The position numbers and the translations under genes are program-made. The notes under the pieces were generated by a model. The model saw nothing but the letters and a program-made list of their open reading frames with translations, searched no databases and was not told where the DNA came from. Source: an archaeon (GTDB lineage Archaea > Asgardarchaeota > Hermodarchaeia > Hermodarchaeales > Hermodarchaeaceae). Taken from it: a stretch of DNA of 9,229 nt. Where the stretch lies: assembly GCA_016550415.1 (NCBI GenBank), contig JABXGU010000702.1, forward strand, positions 1 through 9,229, written 5' to 3'. The first letter of the stretch is position 1. Every line of letters starts with the position of its first letter. This document shows, piece by piece, positions 1 to 5,731 of the stretch.

Positions 1-697
1 GAAGTGCAATGTCCACTAATTGTTCTCTTGTAAGTTCGCGTTCTGCTAGTAAACGGTGAAGCTCAATAAGTTCAGGCTCAAGTGGAACAGATGTTCCCTT
101 GCTGGGTAGCCGTTTACGACCAGTAAGTGTTAGATACCGGATAAGACGTGGAGTGCCAAAGAGAAGGGTGTCGAAATCGCGACTTGCTGTGGCCCACACG
201 TCTCCTTTCTGTGCCATAAATGCTGCCTGTGCCTCACCCTCACAGGGAGCCTGAACATATGGAATACCTAGATAAAGTAAGACCTGTTGGGCTTCCTTCG
301 CCATTTCACGAGTCAGGCGTCCTGTACTAACTGCCTTAGACCATGCAGTCTTCATATCTCCTCTAGCAATAGCTTCACGATACTCGTGCTCTGCCTTCTG
401 TCTTTGAGTTCGACGTTTTTGTATTTCTCCAGATTTCAATTCGGGAGGTTTTCCATCAAATACAAAGACAAGTTTCATATTGTACTCAGTGATCAACCGT
501 GTCGTCCTGTAAAGCAACCCCACCAAATGAGAAGTAACACGACCCTGCTGATCCTTAAGAGGTACTCCTTGAGGTGTCCGAATTAAGGCAAGAAATTGAT
601 GGAGCTGATTTGCAGCATCCACAGCAAAGGAGCGGCCACGTAATGCCTCCAATGTTAAGATCTTTTTAGGTACGAGTGATCCCAGCTTGACACCCAT
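1..697 (-). CDS. fen: Flap endonuclease 1 (FEN-1), N-terminal part, cut by window edge
   Basis: Structure-specific 5' nuclease that removes 5' flaps during Okazaki-fragment maturation and long-patch repair, normally tethered to PCNA. The reading frame runs off the left edge and was translated by hand: about 232 residues of a family usually near 340 are present. It begins MGVKLGSLVPKK, and the family's metal-binding acids are all in place: D27 (AVDAANQ), D81 (VFDGKPPELK), E153 and E155 (APCEGEAQAA), and D174 and D176 (SRDFDTLLFG). The helical-arch region with its basic residues (KRRTQRQK, about 94-101) is intact. The missing C-terminus would hold the helix-hairpin-helix and the PCNA-binding peptide. 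Start: MGV at 697 was chosen because FEN-1 proteins begin with MG(V/I), whose N-terminus lies near the active site. Another ATG at 706 sits only 2-3 nt after the GGAGG Shine-Dalgarno, so 697 (12 nt spacing) fits the family better although spacing is not ideal for either. Confidence 0.96.
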   Translation of the reverse strand, partial: MGVKLGSLVPKKILTLEALRGRSFAVDAANQLHQFLALIRTPQGVPLKDQQGRVTSHLVGLLYRTTRLITEYNMKLVFVFDGKPPELKSGEIQKRRTQRQKAEHEYREAIARGDMKTAWSKAVSTGRLTREMAKEAQQVLLYLGIPYVQAPCEGEAQAAFMAQKGDVWATASRDFDTLLFGTPRLIRYLTLTGRKRLPSKGTSVPLEPELIELHRLLAERELTREQLVDIAL

Positions 698-840
698 TCG
701 AATCATCTACCTCCTCTCGTACCTCTAAAAAAATTTGACGCTATCACTCAAATAAATGTTAGAAAAATAACTGCATAAGTACGGTAAAGCATTGAAAGAA
801 AGCGTATGAGCCAGAGTACCTTTTCTCCACTCAAATAATT

Positions 841-890
841 AAATAAAAAAAGAGAAGGGAAACGACCTACTGACCTAAGTCGTGGTCGTT
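841..890 (-). terminator. Hairpin plus U-tract terminator of the small membrane protein gene
   Basis: Directly after the stop codon at 891-893, minus-strand RNA can form a 7-bp stem, AACGACC (884-890) with GGTCGTT (861-867), around a 16-nt loop. A pyrimidine run ending in seven U residues follows within about 20 nt (841-860). Archaeal termination needs mainly the U-tract; the hairpin immediately after the stop adds support. Confidence 0.6.
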
Positions 891-1256
891 CTATGCAGCT
901 TCACCGGGAGCGATAATGCCCGCAATCAACACCAGCAATGCTGGCAAGAAACCAGCAAGGAATAGACCAAGAATGCCGGTGACGATTAGACCTGTCTTGT
1001 GTGCAGAGGGCTCACCCTTCCATCTGAACCATAGGATCATGAAGATTAATCCGAAGATTCCCATGACGAAGTACAATGCAACCATCATGAGAAAAACTGC
1101 GCCAACAAGGGCCCAGAGAAGCGGATCGAGCATGAAGACAGAAAGGCTCAGAAATGTCAATGCTCCAATAGCAAAGAAGACAATGAAGAAGATGAGCTGT
1201 AGGATTGCACCAACGAAGACAAGAGTCGAGGCGGTACCTTCATCAGCCATTTTCAT
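891..1256 (-). CDS. Small four-helix integral membrane protein, function unknown
   Basis: A 121-residue, almost wholly hydrophobic protein. After a short polar head (MKMADEGTAS) come transmembrane segments at about residues 11-34, 38-58, 60-77 and 88-116. A charged loop, WFRWKGEPSAHKTG (about 76-89), falls between helices 3 and 4; it is positive and so probably cytoplasmic. There are no cysteines or histidine clusters and no catalytic motif. The overall look recalls small DUF4064-like membrane proteins, but that is only an impression. Start: GGAGG lies 4 nt before the ATG at 1256, and a second ATG two codons later (1250) is at 10 nt, so either could be used. The gene has its own promoter (TATA at 1318-1328), a palindrome at the predicted start site and a terminator, so it is probably monocistronic. 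A 117-codon ORF on the opposite strand is its shadow. Confidence 0.75.
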   Translation of the reverse strand: MKMADEGTASTLVFVGAILQLIFFIVFFAIGALTFLSLSVFMLDPLLWALVGAVFLMMVALYFVMGIFGLIFMILWFRWKGEPSAHKTGLIVTGILGLFLAGFLPALLVLIAGIIAPGEAA

Positions 1257-1282
1257 AGTTCCTCCATAGTTTTTATTGATGT

Positions 1283-1298
1283 ATCCCCTAAAGGGGAT
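1283..1298. repeat. Perfect 16-bp palindrome at the predicted transcription start (possible operator)
   Basis: ATCCCCT-AA-AGGGGAT: 7-bp arms around a 2-nt centre. It lies about 25 nt downstream of the TATA box at 1318-1328, where the transcription start of the small membrane protein gene is expected. A repressor bound there would block RNA polymerase; alternatively the transcript would begin with a tight hairpin. The 2-nt loop is too small for a comfortable RNA hairpin, which slightly favours a DNA-binding site. Confidence 0.5.
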
Positions 1299-1317
1299 GC
1301 TAAGCGCAGCTTACATG

Positions 1318-1328
1318 TTTTTATAAAG
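1318..1328 (-). promoter_or_regulatory. TATA box of the small membrane protein gene
   Basis: Minus strand reads CTTTATAAAAA, close to the archaeal TATA consensus (TTTATATA-like), 62-72 nt before the ATG at 1256. A start about 25 nt downstream (near 1297) would give a leader of about 40 nt carrying the GGAGG. It is one of the best promoter matches in the window. Confidence 0.55.
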
Positions 1329-1440
1329 CTTTGCCCAATACTCAAAATTAGACTTCGACAAGTTCCGTAAAAACAGTATAACTCTGCACAATTGTCTACT
1401 TTCTATATTTTTTGCGTGTAAAATAATGATTTAGACGCCT

Positions 1441-2199
1441 TTAAAGTAATCTTTTTCCCGATTCAAATCGAGTAATGGCATCTACTAAATTCTTAGGGTT
1501 GTCACGACGCTTTGCGGTTTCTCGCAGTGTTCTGACCAAATGGGGCATAACATTTTCAGATAGTCTAGCTTCATCAACAGCTTCTTGTCTCTTGGCATAA
1601 GTGGTGATAATCCTTCTACAGAGTTCAAGTTTCTCGTCTGTGAAAATGGGGTCAGTATCCAAGATAGAACCACATACAATAGCGAGGTCTTGTAGATATG
1701 ATCCGACATAGCTTTCTTCGAAGTCAACACCAAAGAGGTCTTGTTTGTTGTAGATGAAATTTCGTATTCGTGCATCACCTTTAAGCAGGACATTGTCTTC
1801 GGAGCGATGGAAGGCTGTGTGATATTTAGTGAACCAGTTTCCTAGAAGGATTCCATATTTTGGTGATGGGTCGTCTGTGATTACGTCACAAAGATTCTTT
1901 CCTTGGATAAATTCCATTAGTATTACATCTGCTGTGGTGCCTATAACTCGCGGAACAGAAATTTGATGGCTATATGCATCTCTTAGTATGCAGGTTTCAT
2001 GGGCAATTCCAGTTTCCTGGTACCATTTGGCAACAATGTCATGGGTGGTTCTCTCGGCAGGAACGATGCCAGTGATATGAAAAACCTGGTTCCGTCTGCT
2101 TAGAAGACGATTACTCGTTTTGATTGTGAAATCTTCACTTATGATTGCCCGGATAGCATTCTGCACAACCAATGGTACATTATCCAAGGACATTCCCAT
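1441..2199 (-). CDS. Protein kinase-fold (aminoglycoside phosphotransferase / ELK-like) protein
   Basis: A 252-residue protein with the landmarks of the eukaryotic-like/APH kinase fold. K58 in IVAKWY fits the ATP-binding lysine, E68 (GIAHETCIL) the helix-C glutamate, and LMEFIQG (94-100) the hinge. The catalytic loop is KGDARIRN (140-147; D142 catalytic, N147 metal-binding), and VDFEE (158-162) is the metal-binding DFG equivalent. The histidine common in HGD-type loops is a lysine here. The downstream YLQDLAIVCGSIL helix recalls the C-lobe of APH, Bud32 and lipopolysaccharide-kinase relatives. There is no transmembrane helix or signal peptide, so it is probably cytosolic. The substrate cannot be read from sequence: a small molecule, lipid head group or protein are all possible. 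An AGGAG 6 nt before the ATG at 2199 fixes the start. It is transcribed away from the ModE-like regulator. Confidence 0.65.
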   Translation of the reverse strand: MGMSLDNVPLVVQNAIRAIISEDFTIKTSNRLLSRRNQVFHITGIVPAERTTHDIVAKWYQETGIAHETCILRDAYSHQISVPRVIGTTADVILMEFIQGKNLCDVITDDPSPKYGILLGNWFTKYHTAFHRSEDNVLLKGDARIRNFIYNKQDLFGVDFEESYVGSYLQDLAIVCGSILDTDPIFTDEKLELCRRIITTYAKRQEAVDEARLSENVMPHLVRTLRETAKRRDNPKNLVDAITRFESGKRLL

Positions 2200-2225
2200 G
2201 TTATGCTCCTAATTTGCTGATATGC

Positions 2226-2234
2226 TATATTTAG
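2226..2234 (-). promoter_or_regulatory. Possible TATA box of the kinase-like gene
   Basis: Minus strand reads CTAAATATA, a good TATA match, but it is only 27 nt from the ATG at 2199. A start 25 nt downstream would fall inside or after the Shine-Dalgarno (2206-2210). Either transcription starts unusually close to the box, or the transcript is nearly leaderless, or the match is fortuitous. Confidence 0.3.
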
Positions 2235-2303
2235 ACAACATGTATTTGAAGGATGTTCTCCATACCCAGTTTTAATTCTTGATTCAAGCCTCATAACAGA
2301 TTA

Positions 2304-2318
2304 TTCAGTAGAACTGAA
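2304..2318. repeat. Perfect inverted repeat before the ModE-like regulator gene (candidate autoregulatory operator)
   Basis: TTCAGT-AGA-ACTGAA, 6-bp arms with a 3-nt spacer, ends 16 nt before the regulator's TTG start. An AT-rich TATA-like stretch (GTTTTAATT, about 2270-2278) lies upstream, which would put the transcription start near 2300, so the repeat would straddle the region just after the start. The geometry suits a dimeric winged-helix repressor; binding by this particular protein is an inference. Confidence 0.45.
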
Positions 2319-2322
2319 ATTA

Positions 2323-2327
2323 GGTGA
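2323..2327 (+). promoter_or_regulatory. Shine-Dalgarno that decides the TTG start at 2335
   Basis: GGTGA, complementary to the archaeal 16S 3' end, lies 7 nt before the TTG at 2335. Nearby GTG (2324) and ATG (2328) codons are in other frames, so no better start exists. Confidence 0.55.
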
Positions 2328-2334
2328 ATGCCGA

Positions 2335-2736
2335 TTGACAAAAAATGAGAAACTTCTTGAAAGTCTAACCCCGCGGGCAAAACTTTGGTTCGAAATAGAT
2401 GGTGAGATGATACTGGGTAAGGGTGGGGCGTTACTATTACATGCTATTGAAGAAAATGGATCTATTAGCCAAGCTGTGAAGTCGTTGACTGCTGAAGCTT
2501 TTGGTGAATCTGGACCACCATCCTATCGTTTTGCTTGGGGTTATTTACGTAAAGTGGAAAAACGGCTTGGCGCTGCTATTGTTGAGAAACACCGTGGTCA
2601 TCGAGCGGGAACGGGAGGTACGGCACTTACAATGCTGGGTCGCAGATTACTGCAATATTATGAAGAACTTGAGCAACGAGTTGAAGATGTACTAGCAACA
2701 GGCACAAATAGTCAGCGGGGGAGTGGTTCTACTTGA
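2335..2736 (+). CDS. ModE-type winged-helix transcriptional regulator, DNA-binding domain only
   Basis: A 133-residue protein matching the N-terminal DNA-binding domain of the molybdate regulator ModE (LysR-type winged helix), common as a stand-alone form in archaea. Landmarks in order: KLWFEIDGEMILGKG (16-30), the helix HAIEENGSISQAVKSL (36-51), the recognition region SYRFAWGYLRKVEKRLG (63-79), the wing VEKHRGHRAGTGGTALT (83-99) and a C-terminal dimerisation helix (102-118). No molybdate-binding (MOP) domain follows, so the ligand, if any, is unknown. Between helix 2 and the recognition helix is an extra Gly/Pro-rich stretch (about 52-62), roughly nine residues longer than the usual short turn. 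TTG start; supported by GGTGA 7 nt upstream. A 15-bp inverted repeat just before the gene is a candidate for self-regulation. The Rab-like GTPase follows on the same strand. Confidence 0.82.
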   Translation: MTKNEKLLESLTPRAKLWFEIDGEMILGKGGALLLHAIEENGSISQAVKSLTAEAFGESGPPSYRFAWGYLRKVEKRLGAAIVEKHRGHRAGTGGTALTMLGRRLLQYYEELEQRVEDVLATGTNSQRGSGST

Positions 2737-2812
2737 ATAAGCAACTATTAAAGTGTGCCCTGTCTAATTAATTCAAGTATACATTGTGTTGAATGTTGTA
2801 GGGGTTGGAACC

Positions 2813-3379
2813 TTGTTCAGTGGAATTCCTGATGAAGAAAAACGCTTCACAGCTGTATATAAGATAGTGACTCTAGGAGAGCCAGCAGTCGGTAAAACTT
2901 CACTTGTGACCAAGTATGTTACAGGACGATTTGACCGGGATTACCGAAGAACCTTGGGTATTGATATCAGCACATATGATAGCAAAATAGATGACAAACT
3001 GTTCAAATTACTTATCTGGGATTTAGCAGGACAGGATATCTTTGTGGATTTGCGAACTCGATACTGCCAAGGTGCATCGGGTGGAATCGTTGTTTTCGAT
3101 TTGACTCGACCACAGACCTTTGAGGTTGTTCACGATTGGGTGGAGGCGATGCGAAGATCTGTGGAATATGATCCAGTTCTTGTTTTACTTGGTAACAAAG
3201 CAGATTTGACAAGTAATAGGAAAATATCTAAAGAACAAGGTGAGGCTCTTTCGAAGGAGTTGGGAATAACAGCTTACCGAGAAACATCTGCTAAGACTGG
3301 CATGCAAGTTACTGAGTGCTTCAACACCCTTGCTCGTTTAATGTATAAGCAGAAGCAAGTTCAAAAAGAGAACAAGTGA
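2813..3379 (+). CDS. Rab/Ras-like small GTPase without prenylation motif
   Basis: Complete small GTP-binding domain. Landmarks from the chosen start are G1 GEPAVGKTS (about 22-30), switch I threonine in RRTLGID (about 47), G3 WDLAGQD (about 69-75; the catalytic Gln is present), G4 NKAD (about 128-131) and G5 ETSAK (about 157-161). This is closest to the Rab/Ras/Rho group that is expanded in Asgard archaea. The protein ends KQKQVQKENK with no cysteine, so eukaryotic-style prenylation is impossible; it is cytosolic or recruited by a partner. No GAP, GEF or roadblock domain is attached. Start is uncertain: TTG at 2813 was chosen because AGGGG lies about 8 nt before it and an AT-rich box (near 2764-2772) fits as promoter. 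GTG at 2786 would add nine residues and has no Shine-Dalgarno. It lies 76 nt after the ModE-like gene. Confidence 0.9.
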   Translation: MFSGIPDEEKRFTAVYKIVTLGEPAVGKTSLVTKYVTGRFDRDYRRTLGIDISTYDSKIDDKLFKLLIWDLAGQDIFVDLRTRYCQGASGGIVVFDLTRPQTFEVVHDWVEAMRRSVEYDPVLVLLGNKADLTSNRKISKEQGEALSKELGITAYRETSAKTGMQVTECFNTLARLMYKQKQVQKENK

Positions 3380-3404
3380 ACTGAGATTTAGCAAATAGTA
3401 ACCG

Positions 3405-3410
3405 TTTTTT
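3405..3410 (+). terminator. U-tract, possible 3' end of the GTPase transcript
   Basis: A run of six T residues 26 nt after the GTPase stop codon, the type of signal archaeal RNA polymerase terminates on. A 6-bp hairpin (TTGAGA-TTC-TCTCAA, 3417-3431) follows rather than precedes it. The remaining gap to 3581 holds no convincing gene. Confidence 0.35.
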
Positions 3411-3583
3411 GCCATGTTGAGATTCTCTCAATAACTCTGTTTCTTAGATATTAGTACAATAAGGAGAGGCGAAAGTTTTTCTCTGGGATTTACGGGAAGA
3501 GTAGTAATGTGGAATGTTTCTAAAAAGCTTCCAAGTCCTCTAATTGTAGTCATCCAACGGCAATAATAGTACCAAGAGGATAT

Positions 3584-3588
3584 GGAGG
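3584..3588 (+). promoter_or_regulatory. Shine-Dalgarno that sets the metalloprotease start at 3597
   Basis: GGAGG lies 8 nt before the ATG at 3597. It overlaps the upstream in-frame ATG at 3582, which is therefore unlikely to be the initiator. Confidence 0.6.
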
Positions 3589-3596
3589 AGAATATT

Positions 3597-5672
3597 ATGG
3601 CAGTCAAAATTGCTCATGCAAAGTTTCAGCTTCGATTAACCCTTTTGATTATACTGGTTGCGGCGTCTTCCATTACGCCAATAATGGTTCAAAATCTGAG
3701 TCTTGTAGAAACTCAAAATCAACCTCCCGGAATTTTTTCTGATCTTGTATCGTCTCGTGTGGGAATGAATGACCCGACGCTGCCTAGCTCCAAATTCAGT
3801 GCAATGGATGCAATTGGTACACATACAATTCTCGTTATATTAGTCAGGTTCACGGATCAAAGCAACACATTCTCACGAACCGAGGTAGAAAATGTCGCAA
3901 TTGGTGACCTCAACGACTACTACCAAGAAGCCTCCTTTGGTTTAACCAGTGTGATAGGTGATACCACTCCTTGGATTGACCTAGGTCATCCACGTGAATA
4001 CTACGTAGACAAAGTGGGTACACAAAGTGATCCAAAGTTCGAATTAGTTTTGGATTCACTTAATGCAGCAGACTCCTATGCAGATTTTTCTAGTTATGAT
4101 GGAGTTACAATCGTACATGCTGGTCGAGGCCAAGAAATGAGCCATGATTGGCATGATTATTGGTCATGCGAATGGTGGACTACTACTCCTTCGGGCTTTG
4201 GAACATGGGATGGAAAAATCATATCCCGTGCTTCAGTGAGTCCTGAAGAGGGGGAAATCGGAAATGCTGCATATGTGGGGGTAATAGCACATGAATTCGG
4301 TCATGACCTTGGACTTCCTGATCTTTATGATGTAGATTACATAACTGAGTTTGTGGGTCATTGGTGTTTGATGGCGAGAGGCTCTTGGAATGGTCCAAGT
4401 GGTGTGGGAGAAAATCCAGCGCATATGATGGGTTGGTGTAAGAAAGAGCTGGGGTATGTGAATGGTTCCCAACTAGTGGATGGGTCTTCAGGTTTCATTG
4501 GCACCATAGATCCCCTAGAACAATCCACAGCTGGTGTGCACTTGGTCATGATACCTGTCACTTCACAGCAATACTATCTGATTGAGGTTCGCCAACAGAT
4601 TCTCAATGATCAGTATTTGCCAGAGAAAGGTGTCTTACTCACTTATGTCGATGAATCCTTGGACTCGGGTCATGGCATAGTGCAAGTTATTGATGCACAC
4701 CCAGGTACTGCGACAAAGGATGATGGAGCATTTGATTTGGGAGCTGGTGAAGTTGATACTTACATGTCATCTCATGGTCAATTCACAATGATTTTAGAAT
4801 CAACAGATGGAAGCTCTTATGATGTCACTCTTTTACGTGCTTACGCATCCTTTGATAATCCCCTAGATGGAAGTGCCATACTAACTCCCAACTTCACTAT
4901 TTCTTGGACTGGCTCATCTGCATCAGGCATCGATCACTATGAGCTGTATCTAGATGATGTGCAAATATACAACGGTGGGGGAACCAGCCATCCCGTGACA
5001 GGAGTTCCAGCAGGGCTTCACAATGCAACCCTTGTTATGGAGCTATCAGGCAGTGGAAGGCGACTGACAATTCAATCCAATTTCGTTGTCGACCTAGTAG
5101 CACCCACCATCCAAACAGTGACACACACACCCACAACACCAGGATTTGGCGATTACGTCTATGTCATTATAACAGCAACAGATGACACCTGGATTGCCAA
5201 CGCATCTGTTTTCTACCGCCGAGGAACCGACCCCATATGGTATCAAATAGATATGGTTAATATTGCAGGCTCTCAGTGGCAAGGAATTCTTCCTTACTTC
5301 TTCCTTGGGGTTACCGTAACCTATTATGTGAGTGTCACAGATGCAGGTGGACGGACAGTCATCAATGACAATGCTGGCGATTACTATAATTTCACTGTTA
5401 GCGGCCTTGGATTAATCATATGGCTTATTATCGGTGGAATAATCATACTAGGCGTTTGTCTTTACATTAGTAGACGCCGCGGAAAATCAACAAAACAAGA
5501 ATGGACACAACCAGAACCATCACCAAAGCCAACACCCACAACATACCCAACCTCAAAATACCCCTCAACTAAAGAAGCAACCGGAACAGGTAAAGCTGGT
5601 TTTTGCTATGTTTGCGGTGCTCCACTATCTCCTGGAGCAGATTTCTGTGGAAATTGTGGTGCTAAAAACTAG
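3597..5672 (+). CDS. Secreted, membrane-anchored M6-family metalloprotease with cytosolic zinc ribbon
   Basis: A 691-residue protein. A positively charged N-terminus and hydrophobic stretch (about 13-30, LRLTLLIILVAASSITPIM) form a signal peptide or anchor. The peptidase domain resembles immune inhibitor A (M6): the zinc site is HEFGHDLGLPD (H232, E233, H236, D242), and CLMARGSW (around M259) serves as the Met-turn. Two Ig/FN3-like beta domains follow (about 413-501 and 502-600). A single transmembrane helix (about 604-624) ends in the stop-transfer SRRRGK, then comes a Pro/Thr-rich linker and a C-terminal zinc ribbon (C670, C673, C684, C687). Topology: catalytic and Ig domains outside, ribbon inside. 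Six N-glycosylation sequons (NLS, NGS, NFT, NAT, NAS, NFT) all lie before the membrane helix, in agreement. Likely role: surface proteolysis of peptides or envelope proteins; substrate unknown. No long propeptide or LPXTG motif is seen. The longest ORF begins at 3582, but the Shine-Dalgarno supports 3597. Confidence 0.9.
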   Translation: MAVKIAHAKFQLRLTLLIILVAASSITPIMVQNLSLVETQNQPPGIFSDLVSSRVGMNDPTLPSSKFSAMDAIGTHTILVILVRFTDQSNTFSRTEVENVAIGDLNDYYQEASFGLTSVIGDTTPWIDLGHPREYYVDKVGTQSDPKFELVLDSLNAADSYADFSSYDGVTIVHAGRGQEMSHDWHDYWSCEWWTTTPSGFGTWDGKIISRASVSPEEGEIGNAAYVGVIAHEFGHDLGLPDLYDVDYITEFVGHWCLMARGSWNGPSGVGENPAHMMGWCKKELGYVNGSQLVDGSSGFIGTIDPLEQSTAGVHLVMIPVTSQQYYLIEVRQQILNDQYLPEKGVLLTYVDESLDSGHGIVQVIDAHPGTATKDDGAFDLGAGEVDTYMSSHGQFTMILESTDGSSYDVTLLRAYASFDNPLDGSAILTPNFTISWTGSSASGIDHYELYLDDVQIYNGGGTSHPVTGVPAGLHNATLVMELSGSGRRLTIQSNFVVDLVAPTIQTVTHTPTTPGFGDYVYVIITATDDTWIANASVFYRRGTDPIWYQIDMVNIAGSQWQGILPYFFLGVTVTYYVSVTDAGGRTVINDNAGDYYNFTVSGLGLIIWLIIGGIIILGVCLYISRRRGKSTKQEWTQPEPSPKPTPTTYPTSKYPSTKEATGTGKAGFCYVCGAPLSPGADFCGNCGAKN

Positions 5673-5685
5673 CTTATTTCATTTG

Positions 5686-5728
5686 TCTCTGAATATGAGA
5701 TTACTCGGTTGATGCTTATATTCAGGGA
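5686..5728 (+). terminator. 14-bp hairpin between convergent genes, probable 3' end of the protease mRNA
   Basis: Arms 5686-5699 and 5715-5728 pair over 14 positions around a 15-nt loop, beginning 14 nt after the protease stop. In plus-strand RNA every position pairs (two are G-U); in minus-strand RNA those two become A-C mismatches. The structure therefore favours the protease transcript. No U-tract follows it (GAAAGC comes next), though the preceding 12 nt are T-rich, so it may protect the 3' end rather than terminate. Confidence 0.5.
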
Positions 5729-5731
5729 AAG

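Noticed and set aside
287..586. 99-codon plus-strand ORF in the left part
   Set aside because: Lies antisense inside FEN-1, whose frame shows all catalytic residues; the plus-strand protein has no recognisable feature.
916..1269. 117-codon plus-strand ORF opposite the small membrane protein
   Set aside because: Basic, low-information translation with no domain. The minus-strand frame has clear transmembrane segments, a ribosome binding site, promoter and terminator, so this is its shadow.
2820..2830. GGAATTCC palindrome near the GTPase start
   Set aside because: Only 8 bp, pairing stops at once on both sides, and it lies within coding sequence.
3507..3566. 19-codon ORF between the GTPase and the protease
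   Set aside because: No well-placed Shine-Dalgarno and no recognisable sequence; such short frames are expected by chance.
3582..3596. Upstream ATG of the metalloprotease, five codons earlier
   Set aside because: It overlaps the GGAGG that is correctly spaced for the ATG at 3597, so it is probably not the initiator.
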